Assembly (NCBI GenBank): GCA_050247435.1
Contig: JBFWUF010000025.1
Span: 1-64,000 of the forward strand
Length of the DNA stretch: 64,000 nucleotides
Direction: 5' to 3'
Source of the DNA: JAJVID01 sp050247435
Lineage (GTDB): Bacteria > Acidobacteriota > Blastocatellia > RBC074
Part shown: positions 8,647 through 18,136 of the stretch, in pieces
How positions within the stretch are numbered: position 1 is the stretch's first letter
How the letters are laid out: each line of letters starts with the position of its first letter
Translations under genes and position numbers: made by a program
Notes under the pieces: model-generated
What the model saw: only the letters and a program-made list of their open reading frames with translations
Databases searched by the model: none
What the model was told of the DNA's origin: nothing

Positions 8647-10758
8647 ATGACAACGCGCAATCTCTGTTCAAAAAAAATCGAGCGATTCGGATTGACCATT
8701 CTCCTGGCTCTATCCGCTGCGGCCCTCTTGATCCTCGGCTTTGCGGTTCAGCCGGCAAATTCGATGCAGGCCAAGCCACGGCAGCAAAGTGGGATTTATA
8801 CCGAAGCGCAGGCCACCAGAGGGCAGGCGGTGTATGACAAGAAATGCGCCTCCTGCCACGGACTGCGGCTGGAAGGCGCGACGGCTTCGGCGCTCGCGGG
8901 AGCCAAGTTCGCCGAGAAGTGGGCGCAGGGCGACAAAACGGTTGATGATCTCTACTTCATCACGCGCACGCAGATGCCTTTCGGCGCCGGGAACACGCTG
9001 ACCAAACAGCAGTACATTGACTCCGTAGCCTACCTGCTCAAAGCCAACGGCTACAGGGCCGGGGCGAAGGAACTGCCCGCCGACTCGGCGTTCCTGAAGC
9101 AGATCAGGATCGAGACGCAAGGCTCTTTGAAAGAAGGCTTCACACAGACTCAAGCTGAGACTGAAGCCGCAACGCCCGCAAAGGGTTCTCTCGACCCTTC
9201 ATCGAAAGGCCCTTCGCAGCAGGAGTTGAACGCGGCGCCGTCGAACACTTCCGACTGGATAATGTCGAACCACGATTACACCGGGCAGCGTTACGTTGAT
9301 TTGAAACAGATCAACCGGCTGAACGCCGCTTCGATGCGGCCCGCGTGCATTTATCAGGCCAGCGACACGAAGCCGTTTCACAACAACCCGGTCGTTTATC
9401 GCGGCGTGATGTACATCACCACGACCTATTCGACCATCGCGATTGACGCGACAAATTGCCGATTGAAGTGGCGTCACGATTGGAAGCGCAAATCCGTCGA
9501 AGTCCATCCGCCCAATCGCGGCGCGGCGATCAAGGACGGCAGGGTCGTTCGCGCAACGACCGACGGCTACCTTTTCGCGCTCGACATGGAGACGGGCAAG
9601 CCGCTTTGGGAGCGAAAGGTCGTCGCCGCCGAGAAGAACGAAGGCTCGTTCAACATGGCGCCGATGATCTTTGAAAACCTCGTGCTGCTCGGACTCGGCA
9701 TCAGCGAGCAGGGCGTCAAAGGCTGGATCGGCGCGTTCAATCTCGAAACGGGCGAACCGGTCTGGCGGTTCAACACCGTCCCCGATGATGGTGAACCCGG
9801 CGCCGAAACCTGGGGTGATCCCAAGATCAGGCAGCGCGGCGGCGGCGCGGTCTGGGCGCCGCTCTCGCTCGATCCGCAGGCCGGACTCGTTTACGTCCCC
9901 GTGGCCAACCCGGCGCCGGATTTTCTCGCCGACGTTCGCCCTGGCGCCAACCTCTACACCAACTCGCTGGTCGTGCTCGACGCGCGCACGGGCAAATTGA
10001 AGTGGCATTATCAGGCCACGCCTTCCGACTCGCACGATTGGGATTTGACTCAGGTCAGCCCGCTCTTCACCACGACCGTCGGCGGCAAGAGCAGGAATCT
10101 GGTGGCGCTGGCCAGTAAAGACGGGCTGTTGCGCGTGCTGGATCGGGAGACCAAAGAGAAACTTTATGAAGCTCCCGTCACCACGCGAACCAACGCTGAC
10201 GCGCCGGTGACGACCAAAGGAACATACGCCTGCCCCGGCGTGCTCGGCGGAGTGCTCTGGAACGGGCCGGCGTACAACCCGCAGACCAACATGCTTTACA
10301 CACCCGCCGTTGACTGGTGCGGCAGATTCATGAAGGCGAGCGAAGACCGTTTCATCCCGGGCCAGTTGTACATGGGCGGGATGTACATAGACGATCCGCC
10401 TGAGAAAGCGCGCGGATGGTTGACGGCGGTTGACGCTTCGACGGGCAAGATCGCGTGGCGGCACGAATCGCCAAAGCCGATGCTGGCGGCGGTGGCCACC
10501 ACGTCCGCCGGTTTGATCTTCACGGGAGAATTGACTGGCGACTTTCTAACGCTGGACGCGAAGACGGGCAAGGTTCTTTACCGGTTCAACACCGGCGGGC
10601 CGATGAACGCCGGTGTGGTGACTTACGCGATCAACGGCAAACAATACGTCGCCGCCGCTTCGGGCAGCGCCACGGGTTTCTGGCGGATGGCGCCGGGTTC
10701 TTCGACAATCGTCATCTTCTCACTGCCTGACACGGCCCGGACTCGGGCAGGCAAATAG
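8647..10758 (+). CDS. PQQ-dependent dehydrogenase with N-terminal cytochrome c domain
   Basis: 703 residues, predicted periplasmic quinohaemoprotein. Residues about 15-40 form a signal/anchor helix. Residues 50-130 are a cytochrome c domain with haem-binding CASCH at 67-71 and probable axial Met110 in QMPFGAG. Residues about 195-700 are an eight-bladed PQQ propeller with repeated blade motifs such as LDMETGKPLWE and LDARTGKLKWH. It would oxidise an alcohol, aldehyde or sugar and pass electrons to the respiratory chain. In most quinohaemoprotein alcohol dehydrogenases the cytochrome is C-terminal; here it leads. I do not see the adjacent Cys-Cys pair of classical methanol dehydrogenases. Substrate unknown. 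Confidence 0.88.
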   Translation: MTTRNLCSKKIERFGLTILLALSAAALLILGFAVQPANSMQAKPRQQSGIYTEAQATRGQAVYDKKCASCHGLRLEGATASALAGAKFAEKWAQGDKTVDDLYFITRTQMPFGAGNTLTKQQYIDSVAYLLKANGYRAGAKELPADSAFLKQIRIETQGSLKEGFTQTQAETEAATPAKGSLDPSSKGPSQQELNAAPSNTSDWIMSNHDYTGQRYVDLKQINRLNAASMRPACIYQASDTKPFHNNPVVYRGVMYITTTYSTIAIDATNCRLKWRHDWKRKSVEVHPPNRGAAIKDGRVVRATTDGYLFALDMETGKPLWERKVVAAEKNEGSFNMAPMIFENLVLLGLGISEQGVKGWIGAFNLETGEPVWRFNTVPDDGEPGAETWGDPKIRQRGGGAVWAPLSLDPQAGLVYVPVANPAPDFLADVRPGANLYTNSLVVLDARTGKLKWHYQATPSDSHDWDLTQVSPLFTTTVGGKSRNLVALASKDGLLRVLDRETKEKLYEAPVTTRTNADAPVTTKGTYACPGVLGGVLWNGPAYNPQTNMLYTPAVDWCGRFMKASEDRFIPGQLYMGGMYIDDPPEKARGWLTAVDASTGKIAWRHESPKPMLAAVATTSAGLIFTGELTGDFLTLDAKTGKVLYRFNTGGPMNAGVVTYAINGKQYVAAASGSATGFWRMAPGSSTIVIFSLPDTARTRAGK

Positions 10759-10842
10759 ACCTTCAACGAGGAAGACAAAAGGACGGAGGAACAGAGGGAA
10801 GGATGCGGCCTTAGCTTCTTGCGCGTTACACCGCGGCACCAT

Positions 10843-13791
10843 TCACCTCTCCACTTCCGCCGTCCAGTTAAGCGTCACATTGATCGGCGGCGTGGGCGCT
10901 CTCTCGGTCACCACGCTGGTCAGAAAGCGTTGGCCGTCTCTGCTCGGCGCGTAATTAGCTCCTTCGATCTCGAAGATCGAGCGCGGCGCGGCGACGTGAA
11001 ATTCAGCGGCGGCGACATTGACGACGCTGGCCGCCATCAGCTTATTGCCGGAGAGGAAGAACAACTCTCTGCCGTCGCCGCGCCAACAGGGGTTCCCGCC
11101 GCCGCCCCCCGAAATCCGCCACGAGCGCGCGGGCTGCGGGAACTGCGTCACGTAAACTTCATTGCTCCCCGTCTCATCCGAAACATAAGCGAGCCATCGC
11201 CCGTCCGGCGAGACTCTGGCGCCGCGTTCATCGGATTTCGTCCGGATCAACGGCTGCGGCTTGCGTTCGCCGGATAGAGGCAGCAACCAGATGTCGGTTC
11301 GCGTCTGCGGATCGCCCATTGCGAAGACCAAAAACTTTCCGTCCGGCGACCACGATAACGGATAGGTTTGGAATCGAGTCTCCAGCAATCGCTCCTCCGT
11401 CGCGTTTCCGGCGGTTCGCTTCAGAAAAAGATTCAGCGCCGAATTGCGCGCCGAGGCGAAGGCCAGATGCTCGCCATTCGGCGCCCAGACGGGGAAAAAG
11501 TTGGCGCTGTCAGTGTCTGTCACGAAGCGGGTCGTGGCGCCCCGCGCAAGATCGAGCAGCCAGAGCGAGTTGAGTCTGCTCGGCTCGCCGCGGATCAGCG
11601 CTACCAAACGATCATCCGGCGACAACTCGAAACTCGTCCACGGCTCAGCCAGGCCGGCCACTCCCAGCCGCTTTCCGCTCCGGTCGAGCCAGGTCAGTTG
11701 AGCGATGTCCATCTCCCGGCTTTGAATGAACGCGAGCACGCTACTTGCCCCATCCGTTGAGGCCGTAAACCGCGCATTGCCCGTCAGACTGACAATCACG
11801 TTTTCGGCGATGCGGGACGGCTCGCCAATCAGTTCAAGGCGGTCGGGATCGAACGCCTGCGCCAGCAGCGTGGTGCGATTGAGCGCGTACAGAATGTAGC
11901 CCGGCGCCGACCAGACAGCGCGCGTGGAATTGGCGGTATCCGGGCTGAGCGGGATCACCAGCTTGCGCTCTTTGGAATCGAGCGAGCCGACATAGATGCC
12001 GTGGTTGTCTCTCCCGAAAATGTGAACCAGATAATGCCGGCCATCGGGCAGGAAAGATGGATAGTCGTGATTCGTTTCTCCGCGCGCCGCGTCCAGTTCG
12101 GTGACCGCTTCCGGCTTACCGCCCGCCGCCCCTGCTACATAAACCCGCGAAAGCGCCGCTCCGTCGCCCGCGCAAAAGAGGATGACGCCATTCCGATTCC
12201 AATCGCCGCCACGTCCGGCTCCGGCTGGGCAGATGGTTTCGATCACGCCCGACCGGGTATCGAACTTCTTCAATTTATTGTCTGCGAAAAATGCGATGTA
12301 TCTGCCATCTGGCGACCAGAAAGGAGAATCGGCGTTATCCGTTCCCGCGAGCGGTTGGGCGCTGAAGGAGTCGAGCGGACGCAGCCAGAGTTGGCGCGAT
12401 CTTCCCGCCAATGCGCTGAAGGCCAGGCGCCGTCCATCGGGCGATAAAGCGAGGTCGGGAGCCACTGCCGAAGCTGTGACTGTCCCTTTGGGCAGCGGGA
12501 TCGAGAGACGGGCGCCCCGCGACTCCGGCGACGGCTTGCGCAGGTAAAGCGCCGTCGAAATCAGCGCCGCCGCCGCCAGCAACAGGCTGACCGCCAACCA
12601 CACCAACCGTTCGCGCTTGAAGACCGCCGCTACGGGCTTCTCCGCCTCGCCTTCCGGCAATGCCTTCAGCGCCAGCGTCTGCTGCGACTCGGAGAAAACC
12701 GACACCGCTTCAATCGCAAAGCCCAGATCGCTGGCCGTCTGGAAACGACGTTCGGGCCGCTTCTCCAGACAGCGCCGCGCCACGCGATAGAGATTCGCCG
12801 GGATTTGATGGTTGCCCGTCGTGATCTCCGGCGGTTCCTCTTTGACAATCGCCGTCATGACTTCGGCGAAGGTCTCGCCCTGAAACGCGCGCTGCCCGGT
12901 CAGCATCTCGTAAAGAATAATGCCGAAGGCAAAGATGTCCGACCGGTGGTCGGCCTCCTGCCCTCGCACCTGCTCCGGCGACATATAGCCCACGGTGCCC
13001 ATCACCGCGCCGGGGGCGGTTTGTGGCGCCTGCGTCGGCGTCTTCGAGTCCGCCTTCGCGTTCATCAGGCCAACCAGCTTCGGCGGCCTCAGTTTCGCCA
13101 AACCGAAGTCGAGAATCTTCACGCGCCCGTCAGCCGTGACGAAAAGATTCTCCGGCTTGAGGTCGCGGTGCGTGATTCCTTTCTCGTGAGCGGCGGCCAG
13201 GCCTTCAATGATCTGCCGCGCGTAATCCATCGCCCGGCGCAATGGCAGCGGCCCATCATTCAACAGCGCCCGCAGGTTTTCCCCTTCGAGCAGTTCGGTG
13301 ACGATGTAAGGCGTCCCCTGATGCACGCCCGTGTCGAAGATGGTGAGTATGTTCGGGTGGCTGAGCATCCCGACGGCGCGGGCCTCCTGCTCGAAGCGGC
13401 GCACGAGATCGGCGTTGGCGGCGAAGCTGGCGGGCAGCAGTTTGATCGCGACCTTGCGGCTGAGGGTCGCGTCTTCGGCCAGATAGACTTCGCCCATTCC
13501 CCCCGCACCTATCCGCGAAACCACTCGGTAGCGGCTGATACGCTCTCCAGCCAGCAACCAGCGGCGCTCTTCAGCCAGGCTTCTGGCTTCGAGTTTCAGG
13601 GCGGGCGTCGCCAGGAATCCTCTCGTCTGTTCGTCCAACTCGTCATTGGCCGCCAGCAACGCTTCGACATCGCGGCGCAGTGATTCATCATCCGCGCAGG
13701 CTTCATCGAGATAAGCCGCGCGGTTGTCCGCATCACGCTCCCTCGCGGCGTGATATATTTCTTCGATCTGTCGCCAGCGTTCAGGCTTCAT
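10843..13791 (-). CDS. Membrane Ser/Thr protein kinase with PD40/WD40 propeller
   Basis: 982 residues. An N-terminal helical segment (1-75) is typical of acidobacterial kinases of this class. The kinase domain spans about 88-370: glycine loop GAGGMG 95-100, Lys117, HRDLKPEN with catalytic Asp210, DFG with Asp228. A single membrane helix lies near residues 398-420. The remainder is an extracytoplasmic beta-propeller of TolB/PD40 repeats (SPDGR, WSPDGK motifs) that probably senses a ligand or envelope state. The ECF sigma factor lies directly upstream in the same direction, a pairing frequent in this phylum, so the two are probably expressed together. The ATG has no obvious Shine-Dalgarno. Confidence 0.93.
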   Translation of the reverse strand: MKPERWRQIEEIYHAARERDADNRAAYLDEACADDESLRRDVEALLAANDELDEQTRGFLATPALKLEARSLAEERRWLLAGERISRYRVVSRIGAGGMGEVYLAEDATLSRKVAIKLLPASFAANADLVRRFEQEARAVGMLSHPNILTIFDTGVHQGTPYIVTELLEGENLRALLNDGPLPLRRAMDYARQIIEGLAAAHEKGITHRDLKPENLFVTADGRVKILDFGLAKLRPPKLVGLMNAKADSKTPTQAPQTAPGAVMGTVGYMSPEQVRGQEADHRSDIFAFGIILYEMLTGQRAFQGETFAEVMTAIVKEEPPEITTGNHQIPANLYRVARRCLEKRPERRFQTASDLGFAIEAVSVFSESQQTLALKALPEGEAEKPVAAVFKRERLVWLAVSLLLAAAALISTALYLRKPSPESRGARLSIPLPKGTVTASAVAPDLALSPDGRRLAFSALAGRSRQLWLRPLDSFSAQPLAGTDNADSPFWSPDGRYIAFFADNKLKKFDTRSGVIETICPAGAGRGGDWNRNGVILFCAGDGAALSRVYVAGAAGGKPEAVTELDAARGETNHDYPSFLPDGRHYLVHIFGRDNHGIYVGSLDSKERKLVIPLSPDTANSTRAVWSAPGYILYALNRTTLLAQAFDPDRLELIGEPSRIAENVIVSLTGNARFTASTDGASSVLAFIQSREMDIAQLTWLDRSGKRLGVAGLAEPWTSFELSPDDRLVALIRGEPSRLNSLWLLDLARGATTRFVTDTDSANFFPVWAPNGEHLAFASARNSALNLFLKRTAGNATEERLLETRFQTYPLSWSPDGKFLVFAMGDPQTRTDIWLLPLSGERKPQPLIRTKSDERGARVSPDGRWLAYVSDETGSNEVYVTQFPQPARSWRISGGGGGNPCWRGDGRELFFLSGNKLMAASVVNVAAAEFHVAAPRSIFEIEGANYAPSRDGQRFLTSVVTERAPTPPINVTLNWTAEVER

Positions 13792-13797
13792 AGAATA

Positions 13798-13862
13798 GTT
13801 TTCAGTTTTCAGTTTTCAGTTTTCAGTTCTCAGTTTCAGGCTGAAAACTGAAAACTGAAAAC
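13798..13862. repeat. GTTTTCA tandem/inverted repeat at the sigma-kinase junction
   Basis: Four tandem TTTTCAG-type 7-mers run into an inverted array CTGAAAA, giving a long hairpin. The array overlaps the last codons of the sigma factor gene and fills the short gap before the kinase gene. It resembles the palindromic elements elsewhere in the window but is built of short direct repeats. Confidence 0.8.
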
Positions 13863-14425
13863 TTTTTTTTCAATTCGTTGTAGAGCCAGGCGCGCGCCAG
13901 GCTCCACTCGCGCTGCAAGGTGCGGAGCGGAATATCCATCGTCTCCGCCGTCTCCTCTTCGGTCATCCCGCCGAAAAAGCGAAGCTCCACAATCCGGCTT
14001 TTGCGCTCGTCGAATGAGGCCAGCGTGTCGAGCGCGTCGTTGAGCGCGATCACGTCGGCGCTCGAATCGCTCGGCCATTGCTCGGCCTCGGCGAGCGAAA
14101 CCTTGAGCGCGTCGCCGCCGTGTTTGAGCGCGCGGCGGCGGCGGGCGTGATCAACCAGAACGCGGCGCATGACCTGAGCCACGACTCCGAAAAACTGCGA
14201 GCGGTTCCGCCATTCCCCCGGCTTCCAGTCAATCAACCTCAGCCACGCTTCATTGATCAAAGCCGTCGGTTGCAGCGTGTGATCGGCGGGTTCGCGGCGC
14301 ATGTAGCCTTCGGCCAGCCGATGTAGATCCGCCTCGACCAGAGAAATCAGGTGAGACAGCGCCGCCTCGTCGCCATTCCTCCAGTCCTGAAGAAGCTGTG
14401 TGACTTCGTGAGTTGGGGGAACCAT
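13823..14425 (-). CDS. ECF-type sigma factor (TIGR02999-like)
   Basis: 200 residues from the ATG at 14425 (MVPPTHEVTQ); an in-frame start at 14476 is possible but adds an unusual leader. Sigma region 2 is visible around EADLHRLAEGYMRRE and INEAWLRLIDW, and region 4 around DERKSRIVELRFFGGMTEEETAE with the LQREWSLARAWL recognition helix. No anti-sigma gene is adjacent; a Ser/Thr kinase follows instead, which suggests control by phosphorylation. The final dozen residues (FSVFSFQPETEN) are encoded by the GTTTTCA repeat and are probably not ancestral. Confidence 0.88.
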   Translation of the reverse strand: MVPPTHEVTQLLQDWRNGDEAALSHLISLVEADLHRLAEGYMRREPADHTLQPTALINEAWLRLIDWKPGEWRNRSQFFGVVAQVMRRVLVDHARRRRALKHGGDALKVSLAEAEQWPSDSSADVIALNDALDTLASFDERKSRIVELRFFGGMTEEETAETMDIPLRTLQREWSLARAWLYNELKKKFSVFSFQPETEN

Positions 14426-14718
14426 GTTTTTCGCTTTATCTGAAATCAGGCTTGTGGGGTTACGTGGCGCGCGCAATTTATCACACCCACTCCTGATCAG
14501 GCCATTTCGCGCGGATCAAAGCGAAATTTTTTCTTTACGCGGTGGCGGATTTCCGCGCTGCCTTGCGCCTTATTTAATGGGGGTGGAAGTGAATCTCTAT
14601 CAGGCGGCGGCCAGACCCCATCACATCAGAACTTTATATTCCTGTTTGAGGGGCTTCGGCGCCGGTTTTCGATTGAATCAAGTGGAGATTGATTTAACGA
14701 ATGAAAATGCGACGCATG

Positions 14719-14802
14719 ATGTCCGACAAGCTGCCAGCTTGTCGTGACTCTCACAATGACCGACTACCGAAAGCCGCGACAAGCTGGCAGCTTGTCGGAC
14801 AT
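14719..14802. repeat. Perfect 26-bp inverted repeat (GACAAGCTGGCAGCTTGTC family)
   Basis: Arms 14719-14744 and 14777-14802 are exact complements; each arm is itself nearly palindromic around CTGCCAG, so both cruciform and two-hairpin folds are possible. The spacer is 32 bases. It ends 16 bases before the small membrane gene. The rest of the gap 14426-14818 shows no gene or clear promoter. Confidence 0.85.
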
Positions 14803-14818
14803 TCCCTGATGAGGCGAT

Positions 14819-15079
14819 ATGGAAAACGAACTCGGCCAGATTCTGATGCAAGAGCGGATGGCGATGTTTGACGCGTTCAACCTGATCGCGCAGGTCGCCT
14901 TCACCCTGGAAATCATCGCGCTTCTGGCGTTGCTCCTGATGGCGCTGTTCCTCTCCAAAATCGAAGAAGGGCAGGCTGATTTGAGCCTCGCTCATGGCCT
15001 ACGGCGCGGGAGACTTGTGTTGGCGCGAATCGCTCTCGCTATCGCGGCGGCTCTGGTCATCATCCCATTGATCGTTTAG
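14819..15079 (+). CDS. Small two-helix membrane protein, 86 aa
   Basis: Starts MENELGQILM after GATGAGG. Two hydrophobic segments (about residues 23-46 and 66-86) are joined by a charged loop with KIEEGQ. No family recognised. Its leader contains the perfect inverted repeat at 14719-14802. The frame is clean and the hydrophobic pattern is convincing, but no conserved motif supports it. Confidence 0.5.
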   Translation: MENELGQILMQERMAMFDAFNLIAQVAFTLEIIALLALLLMALFLSKIEEGQADLSLAHGLRRGRLVLARIALAIAAALVIIPLIV

Positions 15080-15312
15080 GGCGGCGCAAAAAAGACTGAT
15101 TTGATCAGAACGAATCGTTTTTTTGTCTCACGTGGCGGGTTTCGGCGGCGGGTTGCGCCTTCTCAAGTAGGAACAGATGAAGACCGTTCCAGGCGCGTTC
15201 AAGACGTTTATCAGACCTCGCAGGTTCGGGAACCAATAACAGCGGTATTCATCCGACAAATCCGCGGAGAGGCGTTTTGAATCTCCCCTAATCCCCCAAC
15301 AGGAGGCGAAAC

Positions 15313-16779
15313 GTGAACAAGAAATTTTCCCGAAGATGTTTGACGATTGCCGGCGCGTTGTTTATCTGGCTCTCCCTTTTCGCGGGCGGAAACGCCCAAA
15401 CTGAAGTGAATCCGGGAAACTGGTACCGCTTCGGCAGATTCGAGTCAGGCAAAAACCAGGACACCGGAGTTATCAAAAGGACGATTCCGATTGTGGGCGG
15501 TGAGGTCGTGGTCAGCCAGGCGCTCAGCAGATTCAACCTCATGGCTCGCAGCGTTGAAGCGAGTTCGGAGGTGCGCGCGACGCTCCTGAGCGCGGGCGTC
15601 GTCGGATCGGCCTCGGCGTACATAGATACGTCTTTCCGTTTGTCGGGGACGACTCAACGTTCGGTTGACGCCGTCATCAGCGCGGATGTCGTGTGGAAGG
15701 GCTTCCTTTTCACTCTGGTTTCGATTGGCGGCGGCACGTCGAACGCCAGCATCTCCCTTCAACTGATTGACGACACGGTCGGCGCTCCCGTCGCTCACGA
15801 GGAGATATTCTCTCAGGAGGGGCGGGCCAATTTATCCAGCTTCCAGGACCCGCTTTCATTTGTCTCCGGCGAACAGCCGGTGACAATCCAGACCAAATTG
15901 ATCAGAGGTCACAGATACACGATCCGTTTTCGGATTGACTGCGAGGTCAGGAGTTCCATCGCCTCAGGCGGCATGATCAGCAACTTCCACTCGGCGGCGC
16001 AAGAGCTTATCCCGGCAGGCCCGCGCGGAGCGGCTATCAGCAACCTGATCATGCTGATCGGGCCAGACCTGGAAGAAACGCTGGGACAGATCAAAGACCA
16101 GTTGACCAAATCGCAGAGCGACCTCAGCGAACTGGTGGGAGCCGTCAACACCAACGTCACTAACAGCTTCAACAGTCTTTCTCAAAGCGTCAGCGCAACC
16201 AACACCAACGTTCTTGCCGTGGACGCGCGCCTGGCCACGGTGCAAAACACGGTCAACGCTACTCAGGCGAACACCATCACCATGATTTCCCAACTCAGCG
16301 GGTTGCAGACCAGCGTCAACACCGCCAACGGCAAGCTTGACACCATTGACGGCAAAGCCGACATCATCACCGAAAAGGTTGATACGGCCATCAGCAAAGT
16401 GGACACTACAAACACCAACGTCAATATCGTCAGCGCCAAGGTGGACGATCTGGCGGCGAAGTTGATGGAGTTTCAACGCCGGGCGTTGCGGTTGGAGATC
16501 GAGCAGGCGCTGGTCGAAGGGGATCGTTACAACGTCGCGTCGTTCCAGATGCCTCAGACGGCTGGCGGCTTTCTCGAAGAGGTGCGCAGCGTGGTGAATG
16601 ACGTTCTCGACATATGCCGCAAATCCGAGGCGCCGCCAGCCTTCGCCATCACTCAGGCCGAACAGTCGCTGCGGGCTGGCGACGTTTTCTACCAGGCCAA
16701 AGGTTACAAGGACGCCTACGACCATTACCGCGCCGCGTATCTGCACCTGGCCATCGTGCCCGGAAACCACCGGCCGTAG
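15313..16779 (+). CDS. Secreted coiled-coil protein, function unknown
   Basis: 488 residues, GTG start 6 bases after AGGAGG (15301-15306). A signal peptide ends near residue 29 (GGNAQ). Residues 30-225 look like a beta-sandwich with few charged helices. Residues about 250-400 form a long heptad-like region with repeated T-N-V and K-V-D-T units, so probably an extended trimeric or dimeric coiled coil. The last 80 residues are helical and TPR-like (AGDVFYQAKGYKDAYDHYRAAY). It might be an envelope stalk or fibre. The next secreted gene follows after 79 bases on the same strand. Confidence 0.78.
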   Translation: MNKKFSRRCLTIAGALFIWLSLFAGGNAQTEVNPGNWYRFGRFESGKNQDTGVIKRTIPIVGGEVVVSQALSRFNLMARSVEASSEVRATLLSAGVVGSASAYIDTSFRLSGTTQRSVDAVISADVVWKGFLFTLVSIGGGTSNASISLQLIDDTVGAPVAHEEIFSQEGRANLSSFQDPLSFVSGEQPVTIQTKLIRGHRYTIRFRIDCEVRSSIASGGMISNFHSAAQELIPAGPRGAAISNLIMLIGPDLEETLGQIKDQLTKSQSDLSELVGAVNTNVTNSFNSLSQSVSATNTNVLAVDARLATVQNTVNATQANTITMISQLSGLQTSVNTANGKLDTIDGKADIITEKVDTAISKVDTTNTNVNIVSAKVDDLAAKLMEFQRRALRLEIEQALVEGDRYNVASFQMPQTAGGFLEEVRSVVNDVLDICRKSEAPPAFAITQAEQSLRAGDVFYQAKGYKDAYDHYRAAYLHLAIVPGNHRP

Positions 16780-16858
16780 GCCGGAAAACGCAAGCGCTTC
16801 GAATCACCTCAACCCAACCGGCTGCGCAAACAGCCATTAGCCAATAAGGAGAATCGCA

Positions 16859-17713
16859 ATGCAAAGACACCGTTCAACAACTCATCTCTTCCTGGCGTTC
16901 ATCGCGCTACTGCTCACCGCGACGTTCGCCCAATTCGGCTTCGCGCAAAACGCGCAGGCTCCGGCGGCGCCCAAATACGCCCTCTTCGAGTACATGAAAA
17001 TCGAGCCGGGCAAAGGCGCCGATTACCGCAAACTCGAACAGGAGGTCTGGATGCCTATCCACCGCGAGCGCGTCAAAGCCAAGCTCATCCGTTCGTGGGC
17101 GTTGTGGGGCGTGCGCTACCCCGGCGGCGCCAGCCGCGAATATGACGTGGTCGCCATCACGCTCTACGACAACTTCAAAGACCTCGAAAACAGCTATCCG
17201 GCGGAGGTTTTCACTAAAGCCCATCCGAACATGAACACCACGGAAATGAACGCGAAGACCTCCGCCGCGCGCAAGATGGTGAGGACGGAAGTCCTGGCGA
17301 TAGTTGACGCCGCCCTGCCGGGAGCCGAAGACCCCAGGTCGCAGCCCGGAGCGGCGCCGGCCAAATACGCGCGCTTCGATTACAAAAAGATCGAGTTCGG
17401 CAAGGCCAACGAGTACGTCTCCAATGAGCGCAAATACTACAAACCGTTCTGGCAGGAACACGTCAATCAGAATGCGATGCGCGGCTGGGCTGTCGTCGGC
17501 GCGCGCTTCCCCGGCGGAACCGACAGGGAGTACGGATTCATCACCATCCAGGCCTTCGACAAGTTCGAGCAACTCGAAGGCAATACGGCGTCGCTCGGCG
17601 CCTGGGTGAAGGCCAATCCGAACATCAACGCGGCGGAGATCACCGCGAAGATGGGCGCGATCAGCAAGACTGTCAGGACTGAAGTGCTGACGCTGATTGA
17701 TCAGGTGAGGTAA
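16859..17713 (+). CDS. Secreted protein with two duplicated ferredoxin-like domains
   Basis: 284 residues; AAGGAG precedes the ATG. A signal peptide ends near residue 30 (FAQNAQA). Two homologous halves follow, each starting with a KYA-F-Y-KIE strand (about residues 39 and 165), containing W-x-x-x-G-x-R-(Y/F)PGG, and ending with (M/T)VRTEVL. The strand-helix pattern suggests a dimeric alpha-beta barrel (DABB/EthD-like) fold with both protomers in one chain. Ligand unknown. A hairpin 55 bases downstream may end the transcript. Confidence 0.75.
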   Translation: MQRHRSTTHLFLAFIALLLTATFAQFGFAQNAQAPAAPKYALFEYMKIEPGKGADYRKLEQEVWMPIHRERVKAKLIRSWALWGVRYPGGASREYDVVAITLYDNFKDLENSYPAEVFTKAHPNMNTTEMNAKTSAARKMVRTEVLAIVDAALPGAEDPRSQPGAAPAKYARFDYKKIEFGKANEYVSNERKYYKPFWQEHVNQNAMRGWAVVGARFPGGTDREYGFITIQAFDKFEQLEGNTASLGAWVKANPNINAAEITAKMGAISKTVRTEVLTLIDQVR

Positions 17714-17767
17714 CGGCGGCAAAAGCCGGGAACAGTTTGCCCCGGGCCGAATCGCCCTCAGCCGCGA

Positions 17768-17808
17768 GCAGGATGCGGACGCTCACGATCACGGCGTCCG
17801 CATCCTGC
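17768..17808 (+). terminator. 15-bp perfect hairpin downstream of the duplicated-domain gene
   Basis: Arms 17768-17782 and 17794-17808 (GCAGGATGCGGACGC and its complement) with an 11-base loop and no T-run. It is either a factor-dependent terminator or another palindromic repeat. The remaining gap 17714-18136 shows nothing else except the ribosome binding site of the next gene. Confidence 0.5.
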
Positions 17809-18136
17809 CGCTCAAGCGTGAGAGTCATCAGGCCGGATCGTCATAGGCGTTCAGGTACAAGCGAATCTAGCTTTTTTCGCCCGATAATGGGCGTGATTCC
17901 CGAATGAGCTACGCTTGAATGCTGGGCTACTTGCGCGCCGCCGCCGCACGCTGTTTACCAACTAATTCCGGATGAATTCGAGCCTTGTCTTGTTTTGTGG
18001 AGAGGCGTAGACTGCGCCCGGTCATTATTACTTAGCTCATATTCCCCACTTTCATTCGGCATTATCGGGAGCCACTCTCCGGCATCTCCGTACCCGCAAT
18101 CGCAAACCGGCCTGAACCCGGAAAGGGAGGAAACTC

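Noticed and set aside
9199..10464. 421-codon open frame on the minus strand
   Set aside because: Shadow of the PQQ dehydrogenase; no start signal and no recognisable motif.
12805..13683. 292-codon open frame on the plus strand
   Set aside because: Antisense to the kinase domain, whose motifs are intact.
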